Positions 1-9,440 of a stretch of DNA of 64,000 nt are shown in pieces. The stretch is taken from the NCBI GenBank assembly GCA_039583875.1, contig CM077151.1:24422208-24486207 (forward strand), given 5' to 3'. This DNA comes from Platanthera guangdongensis (Eukaryota > Streptophyta > Magnoliopsida > Asparagales > Orchidaceae). Within the stretch, counting starts at the first letter, position 1. Every line of letters begins with the position of its first letter. The notes under the pieces are model-generated. The model had not been told where the DNA came from and did not search any database. It was given only the letters and a program-made list of their open reading frames with translations. Made by a program: the position numbers and the translations under genes.

Positions 1-208
1 GACGGGGTTGGCTCGCCTTGGCGAGGCCGACCGAGGTCGTTCTTGGCCTGGCGGCCAAGGGGCGGCCGCCTCCCTCTATGTCGGCCGCGATGGAGAGGGG
101 GGCGGGGTTGGCCCGCCTTAGCGAGGCCAGCCGAGGTCGTTCTGGGCCTGGCGGCCAAGGGGCGGCCGCCCCCCTCGATGTCAGCCGCGATCAAGAGGGG
201 GACGGAAG
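1..208. repeat. GC-rich ~100 bp satellite, left part
   Basis: Two tandem copies of a very GC-rich unit; GACGGGGTTG at 1 recurs as GGCGGGGTTG at 101, a period of 100 bp. The array is cut at 208 by the copia-type element and resumes at 8736. Open reading frames across it are composition artefacts. It may be the upstream part of an old LTR, because the right half leads into a TATA-like module near 9410. Confidence 0.85.
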
Positions 209-1820
209 TGTTGGGTATTGTATCCACAATTACCTGGATTTGAGGAAGCCACCTGTCAAGCTAAGATGAATTCACAATGTATTTGATGAAACCTCTTAAG
301 TTGTGCTTGCAGTTATTCCACGCTAAGTGCACACCAATGTCAGGGTGCAGTAGGTCAATATACACGGGTCTGCACGACGTAATCCCTCGTTGAGCAGATC
401 AGTGTGTTGGCCTACGTGTACTCTCTCTATTGGAGTGCACTTACTTTCAAGTACAGGGTCGTGTTTATACAAGAGCAGACAAGGAGCAAGGATGGGTCAA
501 GGAGCAGCTCTTAGGTGAAAAGACGAAAATTCGTCTAAGCATAATTCGACGAGAATCACCAAGTGATTCTCGCCGAATCGTCGAGAATCATTAGTGATTC
601 TCGCCGACTCTATCCGGCTACCTCAAAACGGTGCCAAGTAAGATTCGGCGAGAATCACTAGTGATTCTCGCCGAACCCATCGTCGAGCAGATCATGGCCA
701 AGTAATATTCGTTGAGAATCAACAAGTGATTCGGCGAGAATCACTAGTGATTCTCGACAAATCGTCGAGAATCACTAACTGATTCTCGCCGATTCGTCGA
801 ATCACCTGCGATTCTCGCCGATTTTGACTTAGCAATTTCTCTGGAAGCTGCTGGACCGGATTCTGCCGCTGGGACTATGTTGAACCGGAACTAGGGTTTC
901 CTTCAGGTGGGACCCACAACGATCATTTGGGAGTATACGTGTGTATAAATACACGAGTATTTTTGAACAGAAAAGATAGCGAAGAAGAAAAGAAATACGC
1001 GAGCCGCGACGTGACCTAGATCGCCGTTTCCGCTCCGCCGCCGCCGCCGCTCGCGCCAAGTTGTTCGCCGGTTGATCGTGGTTTCGCCCAGATCCTCCTG
1101 CGACAGAAGCCTAGCTAAGCTCAGCGTCTCACGTGTCTAACCGGAGATCTCTTGTCTCTCGATTTGTAGATCGGGAAAATCTTCCCCATCCGAATCGATC
1201 GAGACGATTGATCCTAGTGTGACCGTTGGTAGACCTAGCTAGCTTCGCTACGAAGTTTGGATCTCTAAAGAACAGCAGCCGCACATCGTTGTTGCCGCCG
1301 ATCCCGTGAACCTAGCCGCCGCCCATCTTGCCACCGCCGGTTCCGGGGAGATTCTCTCCAAGTGAGATCTTGGGTAGTGGACTCTTCGTGGACTTCAAAA
1401 ACACGTCGTCAACGAAGAGGGACACCTAAGTCTCCAAACGTAGTTTGTATCTCTTGTACATTCTAGTTTTACTTTTGTTGTAAAGGAACGTTTGTTCCGT
1501 GTTGTAAGGGTTGAGTGCAACCCGTGTTGTGGGAGTGTTGACTCCTACGTGTGGAAGGGTTCCTTCCGATAGTGCAAGGATTGAATTTCAATCCTGTTGG
1601 AGAAGTGACCGAGTCGTCCCGTGTTGGGAGATAGGTCGAAGGGGGGAAGTGGATGTACCCAAGTCGGGGAACCACTATAAATAGCTTGTGTACTCTGTTG
1701 TGCTGTATTGTTTTAGTTTCGTGTGCAGGTACAATTTAAATTACGCAAAAACGCTGCACGTCACCTATTCCCCCCCCCCCCCCCCATAGGTGAACATAGT
1801 TGACAATAGGTGGACTTTCA
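209..1820 (+). repeat. 5' LTR of the copia-type element (1612 bp)
   Basis: Starts TGTTGGGTATTG and ends GGACTTTCA just before the primer site. U3 holds an array of short palindromes (about 545-825). A probable TATA box, GTATAAATACACG, lies near 943. Near the 3' end a C run (1770-1785) is flanked by CACCTAT and ATAGGTG, which can pair. Confidence 0.93.
545..825. repeat. Palindrome array in U3 of the 5' LTR
   Basis: Repeated halves GAGAATCAC and GTGATTCTC alternate with CGCCGAAT/ATTCGTCG spacers. Positions 644-675 form a perfect 32 bp palindrome centred on ACTAGT. The array ends just over 100 bp upstream of the TATA-like box. The 3' LTR has a shortened version (about 7508-7740) and the sister LTR at 53215-53410 another. 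Confidence 0.85.
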
Positions 1821-1822
1821 AG

Positions 1823-1833
1823 TGGTATCAGAG
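1823..1833 (+). other. Primer binding site, tRNA-iMet type
   Basis: TGGTATCAGAG, two bases after the LTR end, matches the initiator methionine tRNA 3' end used by most plant copia elements. Confidence 0.85.
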
Positions 1834-1894
1834 GGAGGTTACTCATCAAAAAGGTTTACACCTTGAGTTAAATCCTGCCACCAGTGTCAGAAGC

Positions 1895-3469
1895 ATGGAG
1901 CTGGATCATGAGATATCGCCACTAAGACTCCCCACATGCACAAAAGAGTATTACCCCGTCTGGAGGATGAGAGTGTCGTATCACTTGGATGCTATCGATC
2001 CTCGAGCATCTTTCATCCTGGAAGAGGGTCCTTTTATTCCTATGAAGACCTCCGACTCTGGAATTCAAGTGCCCAAGTGCATTGCTGAGATGTCGGAAAT
2101 GGAACTTTCATTATTTAATTTGGACAAGAGGATTCGTCAAATTATCATGGATATCTGGTCTGGAGCTTCTCGCTCTAGATTGGAAAAATGTGGGTCGGCT
2201 AAATCTATGTGGGTGATGATCTCAGAGCTGATGGGGGGGGGGTCAGAGAAAGCTGGAATCTGCTGTCAACCAGAGGATGAAGCCTATGTGGGGGTCCTCG
2301 TCTCTGAAGATGAAGGCAAGGATCTCTCGGATAGCATCAGAGCTCCAGTGTCCGTGTCAGAGACTGAAGAGGCCAGTGAGGAAAGCAGCTCTGATGAGGA
2401 TGACACAATGATCACTGGCTCTAATGACAATAACACTGAAGAGCAGGTAACTTCTTCATCCTGCCCTGTCTCTCTTGAAGTTTCTGAAGTCAGGAACTGC
2501 TTTCCTCCAGAAAATTCTGATTCTCTGAAGAGAGCCCCTCAGACAAGCAACCTACTTGCTGAGGAGCAAGCTCAAGAGATTGCTCGACTGAAGATCTTGT
2601 TGGTTCTCCAATTGGCATCCAACAAGGTCAAGGACTCTAAAATCTCAGCTCTAGAGAGTAGTCTAGAGAATGAGAAAAGAATAGTATCAAACTTTTCCAA
2701 GGTTGATGCTATTAAGAGAAAGCAAGAAAATGGGTGGATCTCCCGGATTATCAATTCGTGGAGAAATGGGGAAACGGTATTCCGACCCCCCACCCCAAGC
2801 AGGAAGGCAACTCATCATGCCTTCAGGTATGACCACAGGAATAATCGTGGTCACTGCAAGGGTGATCTGTCCTCATGTGGAGACACCCATAGTGCAAGGG
2901 CCGTCGTGGCCACCCATGAGAGAATACCTAAGGCTCATTCTGAGCCCTTTGTATTCACTGTCACTGCCTCAACTCGGTGTGAATCTGCATGTCCCAGCTC
3001 ACAGAACACTTCTCACCACCCGAGGACACAGGATAGGGAGGTTAGGAGTCATGGTGTAAGTTTTCATGGGGCCTCAGGAAGGGGGATGCCTGAAAGGAAG
3101 GCACCACCTCCCCGGCCTCATGACGCTCGCAACATGCATTCCTTCCACCCTTCCACGTGTCACGGTGGAAGAGGAACTTTTGTGAGGAGATCATGCCCTA
3201 TCCCGTTTAGACCTAGGACCTTGACTACCTCAGTCACTAGATCAGGTCAGAAACGGCGATACAACATTCACCCGTGTTGGTGCTGTGGCAAAGTGGGACA
3301 CTTTGCCATCGACTGTTGGCACAACCCCTCTGTGTCAAGGGCAAGGGCCTATCCACATTTTCTGGGCAGAGGTAGTCTTCCTGACAGGTTTTTTGAAGGA
3401 AGGCAGTCGAGTGCTTATGCTAACAGGAACCTAGGACCCAATATGATTTGGGTTCCTAAGGTAAAGTAA
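1895..3469 (+). CDS. gag: Copia-type Gag with CCHC zinc knuckle
   Basis: Structural capsid/nucleocapsid protein of the element. The frame is open from 1790, inside the LTR, but the ATG at 1895 (protein begins MELDHEIS) is the first one after the primer site. The N-terminal ~120 residues resemble the copia Gag core: a YYPVWRMRV stretch, then an MSEMELSLFNLDKRI helix and a KCGSAKSMWVMISELM segment. The family then normally continues for another ~100 residues; here a G run (about 2232-2240) leads straight into an acidic Ser/Glu/Asp-rich region, so part of the core may be deleted. A coiled-coil stretch follows. Near the C-terminus CWCCGKVGHFAIDC is a classical C-x2-C-x4-H-x4-C knuckle. The frame is open to 3469 with no pol behind it. 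Confidence 0.85.
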   Translation: MELDHEISPLRLPTCTKEYYPVWRMRVSYHLDAIDPRASFILEEGPFIPMKTSDSGIQVPKCIAEMSEMELSLFNLDKRIRQIIMDIWSGASRSRLEKCGSAKSMWVMISELMGGGSEKAGICCQPEDEAYVGVLVSEDEGKDLSDSIRAPVSVSETEEASEESSSDEDDTMITGSNDNNTEEQVTSSSCPVSLEVSEVRNCFPPENSDSLKRAPQTSNLLAEEQAQEIARLKILLVLQLASNKVKDSKISALESSLENEKRIVSNFSKVDAIKRKQENGWISRIINSWRNGETVFRPPTPSRKATHHAFRYDHRNNRGHCKGDLSSCGDTHSARAVVATHERIPKAHSEPFVFTVTASTRCESACPSSQNTSHHPRTQDREVRSHGVSFHGASGRGMPERKAPPPRPHDARNMHSFHPSTCHGGRGTFVRRSCPIPFRPRTLTTSVTRSGQKRRYNIHPCWCCGKVGHFAIDCWHNPSVSRARAYPHFLGRGSLPDRFFEGRQSSAYANRNLGPNMIWVPKVK

Positions 3470-3763
3470 TTCTTTCTTGCAGGGTAGTCTATGTTCCCGT
3501 AACTATGATGGGAACTAGACAGTAGGTGTTTCAAGACTGAATTGGAACATGCTTCTGGAATAATAGCAGTGATATCTATATGAGCAAACTCACATCGAGC
3601 ACATGGTATGTTATAGTCAGAGAGACTAAATGATAACTCTCATGTTCCCGGGTATTTTTCATCAGCTCCAAGACTTGAGTCGTTTTCCATCGACAGTTAC
3701 ATATATATATATCTTTATATATATATATATACTTATATATATATATACTTATATATATATATA

Positions 3764-3798
<35 letters not shown>

Positions 3799-4591
3799 GT
3801 GTATGTGTGCGCATCCAAAGATAAGGTAACACGATGAATATAAACCTTAGATACACCATTAAAGAGTTATCGGAAATTCCACTGGTAGACTCGAAATCTA
3901 ACATCTACAGGCTTAAATTAGTTCACTAAAAACTAGCAAAGATTGCCATCAAGAAATGTATGGAAAAGCTGGTTCAAACCCCAAATAGTGGCTTTAAGAA
4001 GTATTCACATATTTGGAAGATTTTTAAATTAACTTATATGGAAAAGCCGGAAACCCGTTAAAATCCCTTCTAAATCCCGTCGATCTCACGCAGTCTCCGG
4101 CCGAACTCACCTTTATATATTTAGAATCCCGCCGACCCTTCACCTTCCGTAGGAATCCCGCCGAAGGACCTTCTCTGCAGGAAACTCACCAGGAATCGTG
4201 CAGGCTTCCGTCGAATCCCGCCTAATCCCGCCGAACTCCGCAGGAAATTCACCGAATCCGCAAGTTTCTCACCGAAGGTTTCCCGCAAGAATCCCACCGA
4301 AGTTTCTCACCGAAGGTCTCCATCGTCTTCCCGCAAGTATCTCGCCGAATCGTGCAGGCTTCCGTCGACATCCCGCAAGAAGCTCACCGACGATCTCTCC
4401 CGGTTTCGATTCTTCCTTCCAGGAATTTCTCCACGTGCACTCATCCGGTGTCCCTCATCTTCAACCATCTAACTCCCGTCTACGCTTTTAGGTAACCTTT
4501 TCCTCACCCATACTTGGACGTTATCACTAGTGTCGCTTCTCCTTTGACTGTTAATTAAGCGTAGAGTAGGGATTCTCTCCCTAGGTGTGCA
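3470..4591. other. Spacer between gag and the unknown ORF
   Basis: No credible coding region. Contains a long (TA)n-rich microsatellite at about 3700-3796 and, at about 4075-4420, a pyrimidine-rich stretch in which CCCGCCGAA- and CACCGAAG-like motifs recur. The 97-codon proline/serine-rich reading frame at 4198-4491 is a by-product of that repeat. The last ~100 bases may be leader for the next ORF. Confidence 0.6.
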
Positions 4592-5875
4592 ATGACTCCA
4601 AGGACAACCGCTGGGCTGGTCACTGGATGCGAGCTAGTTCGAACAGGGTTCTCTCATGCCTCTGACGAATTCAGAAACATCATTCTTATGTTGGAAGAGG
4701 CTGGGCTCTCATTCGTACTGGAGCACCCGTGTAAAATCTTGGACAAAGAGGTGCTGGAGTTCTTCGCTACCGCCAGACTCCGAAATGAAGACTCTCTTAT
4801 CAAGAGCAAGGTGGCAGGGACAACGATCAAGATGTCTGCAAACAAGCTAAGCCACTTCCTGCAGCTCTCTAGCTCGGAGCACGAGGATTATCTTGAGGAA
4901 GAAGACAAAACCAGGACTCTATTGTTCTGTGGTCTCGCTCGAGGAACTCGGTCAATAAAGCGAAAGGATATGAATGAAGAAGGGAAACTTCTGTCAGACA
5001 TAATCGGAAAAGTACTCATATGCAAGCCAGGCTCTCATGACCATATCTCTGGGGACATGTTCAAGATCCTGGTGGCAATTGTCTGCCGAAAAAGTTTCAA
5101 CTGGGGGGCATTGCTGTTTGAGAAGATAAAGGACACCCTGAGATCTCCGAGCTTTGGCCGAATCATAAGTCTGTATCTCAATCAGCTGAATGGAGACAAG
5201 TATGACATGAGTAAAGGTGTTTCTCTACACTACTTGAAGAAGATGGACTCAAGTGTTTTTGACAGATGGGAGAGGCGTATTGGGCAGGCTGCCGTGGCAG
5301 AACAACAAGAAGCATCTCCAGCCGAGGACGGCACTGTGGCTGATTCCTTAGTTATCCCCAGTGAAATTCCTGATGCTTTGACTGCAGGAACTGAGGGGGA
5401 GCCTCTACCCACTGATGCTAATATCGTATCTGACATCTCCCAGATAGCCAGAGATGCAGTGGCGGATATACCAGAAGAAAGTGATGCTGTCGAGGAGACT
5501 GCTGATGAAGGGTTGGAAGGTGATGCTGATGAGAATGATCAAATGGACGATGAAGGTGAGGAAGAAGGCAATGGGGGACAGGAAGCATTGGAGACTCAGG
5601 ATATCACTGAAGTTCCATCTGACAAGCACGCTCCTGAGTTCGTCCCTGAGAAAATTGGAGCACCAATGGAGGGGGAGTCTGCGAAATCTACAGAGGCCGC
5701 AAGCATTCCCCCCTTAGAGATTGTGCTAGTGTCCAGCTCTACAGGTGCATCTGCTGAAGCGCAAGGCCAAGGAGTGCCTCAGGATCTTCCCCTACGAGAT
5801 GATATAGCCACTCACACCGTGAATATCATTCAGGGCATCGTGGATGAGCTTAAAGCATCTTTTGTGACAGCTTAG
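4592..5875 (+). CDS. Unknown element-borne protein, N-terminal part (427 aa)
   Basis: Replaces pol in this element; function unknown. Residues 1-230 form a mixed helical domain without catalytic motifs I can recognise (marks: ILMLEEAGLSFVLEHP, LEFFATARL, GSHDHISGDMFKILVA, FNWGALLFEKIKD). The order recalls hypothetical proteins I remember from Lamiales retroelements and the putative plant transposon protein domain; this is memory, not a search. Residues ~240-420 are acidic, low complexity and probably disordered. The start is the first ATG after the spacer. The frame ends with TAG at 5873-5875, but the next ORF continues in the same frame only two codons later, so both were probably one ~763-residue protein, with the amber codon either a C-to-T mutation or a read-through site. 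Confidence 0.75.
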   Translation: MTPRTTAGLVTGCELVRTGFSHASDEFRNIILMLEEAGLSFVLEHPCKILDKEVLEFFATARLRNEDSLIKSKVAGTTIKMSANKLSHFLQLSSSEHEDYLEEEDKTRTLLFCGLARGTRSIKRKDMNEEGKLLSDIIGKVLICKPGSHDHISGDMFKILVAIVCRKSFNWGALLFEKIKDTLRSPSFGRIISLYLNQLNGDKYDMSKGVSLHYLKKMDSSVFDRWERRIGQAAVAEQQEASPAEDGTVADSLVIPSEIPDALTAGTEGEPLPTDANIVSDISQIARDAVADIPEESDAVEETADEGLEGDADENDQMDDEGEEEGNGGQEALETQDITEVPSDKHAPEFVPEKIGAPMEGESAKSTEAASIPPLEIVLVSSSTGASAEAQGQGVPQDLPLRDDIATHTVNIIQGIVDELKASFVTA

Positions 5876-5881
5876 AATAAA

Positions 5882-6883
5882 ATGTTGCAAAGGATTAAGA
5901 AATCTGAAAATCTCATGCTCAAGAACATGGTGGAGATCAATCATAAACTTGACATGATGGAAAAGAAATTTGAAGAAAAGTATACAGCGGCCGGCCAAGC
6001 GGTCACTCTTCTTATGGACGGGTTGAAAAAGAACACCGACACTCTCGTCGTAGTAAATCAGAATGCTCATGTTGTAGCAAACAACATTCAAAAGTTTGAT
6101 GGCAATATGGTAACTCTCAACACAAATCAACAAGCCTTGGTCACTGAATTCTCCAGGACTTCAAAGCATATTGATGACTCGCTGCACTCCTATGCAAATT
6201 CCATCGCAGTCGAAGCCAAAAGGGGGGAGAAAGAATATATAGCTAAGATGGCTGAGCTTCGGGAAGTCATGATCAAAAACTTTGAGCAGTCAAACAAATA
6301 TGTTTATGACAGTTGCTGGTGGATGCTCCAACAAGCGTTAGGCGTTAACATCCATGAAAATCCCCAGGGTGCTCCTGCTCCTGAAGATTATTATACTGTG
6401 GCTGATGAGGGCGCCAGTGTTGAAGAAGTTCCTGTAAGTGAAGCTGATGTTCATAGGGCTGCTAGGGCCTCCTCCAAGGCAAAACTGATGGCAATGTTTG
6501 ATCAAGGAGCCCTAGTAAAAGCCAGGGACAAGAGGAAATCGCAAGAAGGGACATCAAAGGAAACACAAGTTGAAAAGAGAATCAGACTGAAGGAGGAGGA
6601 AGTAAGAAACGAAAAGTGGAGTCCAGTATCCAAGAGTATCATATTGGACACATTCTGGCTACAGGAACAAGGGGAAATCAATCGAAACGATGTATACAGC
6701 CAGTATGAATGGAAGATGCATAAGACGTATGAAGCCAAAAGGAACATCTTTTTCAGGACCAATACTGCGGCAGATAAAGCTCATCCTCCCAGATATTATC
6801 CGAAGCCCAAAGAGTATATGGAGAGGCAAAGAAAGAAGTATTTGGCGCAAAAACTCAAGGATGACTTAACCAAAGAAAAATAG
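5882..6883 (+). CDS. Unknown element-borne protein, C-terminal part (333 aa)
   Basis: In frame with the ORF ending at 5875, separated by TAG AAT AAA. The first ~140 residues are predicted helical and coiled-coil-like (MLKNMVEINHKLDMMEKKFE, then repeated Asn/Gln-rich heptads). The middle has an acidic patch and a basic Lys/Arg/Glu stretch (KARDKRKSQEGTSKE). The C-terminal ~100 residues are rich in Tyr and Lys and end in a basic tail. A coiled coil plus basic tail suits an oligomerising nucleic-acid-binding protein, but that is inference. Whether it is made by read-through of the amber codon, by internal initiation at the ATG at 5882, or not at all cannot be decided from sequence. Confidence 0.7.
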   Translation: MLQRIKKSENLMLKNMVEINHKLDMMEKKFEEKYTAAGQAVTLLMDGLKKNTDTLVVVNQNAHVVANNIQKFDGNMVTLNTNQQALVTEFSRTSKHIDDSLHSYANSIAVEAKRGEKEYIAKMAELREVMIKNFEQSNKYVYDSCWWMLQQALGVNIHENPQGAPAPEDYYTVADEGASVEEVPVSEADVHRAARASSKAKLMAMFDQGALVKARDKRKSQEGTSKETQVEKRIRLKEEEVRNEKWSPVSKSIILDTFWLQEQGEINRNDVYSQYEWKMHKTYEAKRNIFFRTNTAADKAHPPRYYPKPKEYMERQRKKYLAQKLKDDLTKEK

Positions 6884-6958
6884 TCAAAAATTGATAGCTT
6901 GTCATTCTCTCTTAAGAACAATTAATGGTTATTGTTATTATATGAACAATCTTGAGAT

Positions 6959-7018
<60 letters not shown>

Positions 7019-7155
7019 CATTAGAATTTATGAATGACTCAAGTCTTGATTTGTCTGCCTATATTCTCTTGTGCTGCATATTTAAATTCTGAATGTTGTT
7101 TATATTATCTGGTTGGTGTTATTCATCTTAGCTAGTAGGGTTTTGGCTTCGTCAA
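6884..7155. repeat. 3' untranslated spacer with (TA)n tract
   Basis: Non-coding AT-rich sequence after the last ORF, with a (TA)n/(AT)n microsatellite at about 6961-7016. The corresponding spacer of the sister copia near 53.75-54.06 kb has several GGGGGA tracts; here only the one beside the LTR is visible. Confidence 0.7.
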
Positions 7156-7167
7156 ATAGGGAGAGAT
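7156..7167 (+). other. Polypurine tract of the copia-type element
   Basis: AAATAGGGAGAGA-like run immediately upstream of the 3' LTR start at 7168, where plus-strand DNA synthesis would be primed. The sister element has the matching AAATAGGGGGATAT beside its LTR at 53749. Confidence 0.8.
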
Positions 7168-8735
7168 TGTTGGGTATTGTATCCACAATTACCTGGATTT
7201 GAGGAAGCCACCTGTCAAGTTAAGATGAATTCACAATGTATTTAATGAAATCTCTTAAGTTGTGCTTGCAGTTATTCCACGCTAAGTGCACACCAATGTC
7301 AGGGTGCAGTAGGTCAATATACACGGGTCTGCATGACGTAATCCCTCGTTGAGCAGATCAGGGTGTTGGCCTACGTGTACTCTCTCTATTGGAGTGCACT
7401 TACTTTCAAGTACAGGGCCGTGTTTATACAAGAGCAGACAAGGAGCAAGGATGAGTCAAGGAGCAGCTCTTGGGTGAAAAGACAAAAATTCGTCTAAGTA
7501 TAATTCGACGAGAATCACCAAGTGATTCTTGCCGAATCATCGAGAATCATTAGTGATTCTCGCCGACTCTATCCAGCTACCTCAAAACGGTGCCAAATAA
7601 GATTCGGCGAGAATCACCGCCGAACCCATCGTCGAGCAGATCATGGCCAAGTAATATTCGTTGAGAATCAACAAGTGATTCAGCGAGAATCACTAACTGA
7701 TTCTCGCCGATTCGTCGAGAATCACCTGCGATTCTCGCCGATTTTGACTTAGCAATTTCTCTGGAAGCTGCTGGACCGGATTCTGCCGCTGGGACTATGT
7801 TGAACCGGAACTAGGGTTTCCTTCAGGTGGGACCCACAACGATCATTTGGGAGTATACGTGTGTATAAATACACGGGTATTTTTGAACAAAAAAGATAGC
7901 GAAGAAGAAAAGAAATACGCGAGCCGCGACGTGACCTAGATCGCCGTTTCCGCTCCGCCGCCACCGCCGCCGCTCGCGCCAAGTTGTTCGCCGGTTGATC
8001 GTGGTTTCGCCTAGATCCTCCTGCGACAGAAGCCTAGCTAAGCTCAGCGTCTCACGTGTCTAACCAGAGATCTCTTGTCTCTCGATTTGTAGATCGGGAA
8101 AATCTTCCCCATCCGAATCGATCGAGACGATTGATCCTAGTGTGACCGTTGGTAGACCTAGCTAGCTTCACTACGAAGTTTGGATCTCTAAAGAACAGCA
8201 GCCGCACATCGTTGTTGCCGCCGATCCCGTGAACCTAGCCGCCGCCCATCTTACCGCCGCCGGCTCCGGGGAGATTCTCTCCAAGTGAGATCTTGGGTAG
8301 TGGACTCTTCGTGGACTTCAAAAACACGTCGTCAACGAAGAGGGACACCTAAGTCTCCAAACGTAGTTTGTATCTCTTGTACATTCTAGTTTTACTTTTG
8401 TTGTAAAGGAACGTTTGTTCCGTGTTGTAAGGGTTGGGTGCAACCCGTGTTGTGGGAGTGTTGACTCCTACGTGTGGAAGGGTTCCTTCCGATAGTGCAA
8501 GGATTGGATTTCAATCCTGTTGGAGAAGTGACCGAGTCGTCCCGTGTTGGGAGATAGGTCGAAGGGGGGAAGTGGATGTACCCAAGTCGGGGAACCACTA
8601 TAAATAGCTTGTGTACTCTGTTGTGCTGTGTTGTTTTAGTTTCGTGTGCAGGTAAAATTTAAATTCCGCAAAAACGCTGCACGTCACCTATTCCCCCCCC
8701 ATAGGTGAACATAGTTGACACTATGTGGACTTTCA
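7168..8735 (+). repeat. 3' LTR of the copia-type element (1568 bp)
   Basis: Same termini as the 5' LTR and followed by the GGAAG duplication. It is 44 bp shorter, mainly because two palindromes of the U3 array have collapsed (near 7606-7622 and 7680-7700); the C run is also shorter (8 instead of 16, at 8693-8700). Confidence 0.93.
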
Positions 8736-9330
8736 GGAAGCGGCCGACCTAGGAGATGCCGGTCGAGGCCTCCCTTGTCCGGGCAGGCCATCCTCCTCGA
8801 GGCCGGCCGCAGCCGGGAGAGGGACGTGGGCGGCCGGCCTTGGCAAGGCCGGCCGAGGCCGCCCTTGGCCCGGGAAGTCAAGCGGCGGCCGTCCCCCTCG
8901 TGGCCTGCCGCGACCAAGAGGGGGACGGGGGCGGTTGGCATTGGCGAGGCCGACCGAAGCAGCCCTTGGCTGGGGCGGCCAAGGGGCGACCATCCTCCTC
9001 GAGGCCGACCACGACCGAGAGAAGGACGGGGGCGGTCGGCCTTGGCGAGGTCGGCTGAGGTCGGCTGAGGCCTCCCTTGGCCCGGGTGGCCAAGCGACAG
9101 CCGTCCCCCTTGAGGTCGGTCGTGACCGAGAGGTGGACGGGGGCGGCCGCCCTTGGACCTGGCAGCCAAGGGGCGACTGTCCCCTTCGAGGCCGGTCGAG
9201 GCCGCCCTTGGCCCGGGGGGCCAAGAGGCGGTCGTCCCATTCGCGGCCGGCCACGTCCGAAACTGTTCGTGCGCCGGGAGGCCAAGGGTGCGGCCGGCGC
9301 ACGGGTTCCCGTGCGTGGGGGTTATCCCGC
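8736..9330. repeat. GC-rich ~100 bp satellite, right part
   Basis: Continues the array cut at 208. The landmark GACG(G/T)GGGCGG recurs near 8823, 8920, 9024 and 9133, giving periods of about 97-109 bp. Long reading frames on both strands, rich in Gly, Arg, Pro and Ala, result from the repeat and are not genes. Confidence 0.85.
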
Positions 9331-9440
9331 GGTGATTACGCTCATAATCCCCCCCCCCCATTTTTCTAGTGGGGTGAGGGGAATCCGGTTATTTGCAACC
9401 CGGATTTTCCTATAAATTGGGGCCGACCCCATCAAAAACG
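9331..9440 (+). promoter_or_regulatory. TATA module following the GC-rich array
   Basis: After a run of ten C (about 9350) comes TTTTCCTATAAATTGGGG followed by CCGACCCCATCAA. A very similar module, CTATATATTGGGGTTGACCC, lies at 23989-24010, again just after a GC-rich minisatellite. This is the order expected for U3 and TATA box of an old LTR, but no matching second LTR is seen in this window. Confidence 0.55.

Larger units (their letters stand above)
209..8735 (+). mobile_element. Complete non-autonomous Ty1/copia-type LTR element with gag and an unknown ORF in place of pol
   Basis: LTRs at 209-1820 and 7168-8735 begin TGTTGGG and end TTTCA. The 5 bp target duplication is GGAAG at 204-208 and 8736-8740, so both ends are exact. 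A tRNA-iMet type primer site follows the left LTR and a purine tract precedes the right one. The interior codes for a copia-type Gag with a CCHC knuckle, then a large unknown ORF; no protease, integrase, reverse transcriptase or RNase H is visible. The LTRs differ by scattered substitutions (a few per cent by eye) and by palindrome loss, so the insertion is not recent. A same-family LTR at 52220-53748 is attached to copia RNase H, which points to a pol-bearing helper lineage. Confidence 0.93.

Noticed and set aside
4198..4491. 97-codon proline/serine-rich ORF before the unknown element protein
   Set aside because: Produced by recurring CCGCCGAA/CACCGAAG-like motifs; no domain, and the frame is not continuous with the next ORF.
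4592..6883. Host gene lying inside the element by chance
   Set aside because: It lies between gag and purine tract on the element's strand with exact element ends around it, so it is treated as part of the element; capture of a host gene remains possible.
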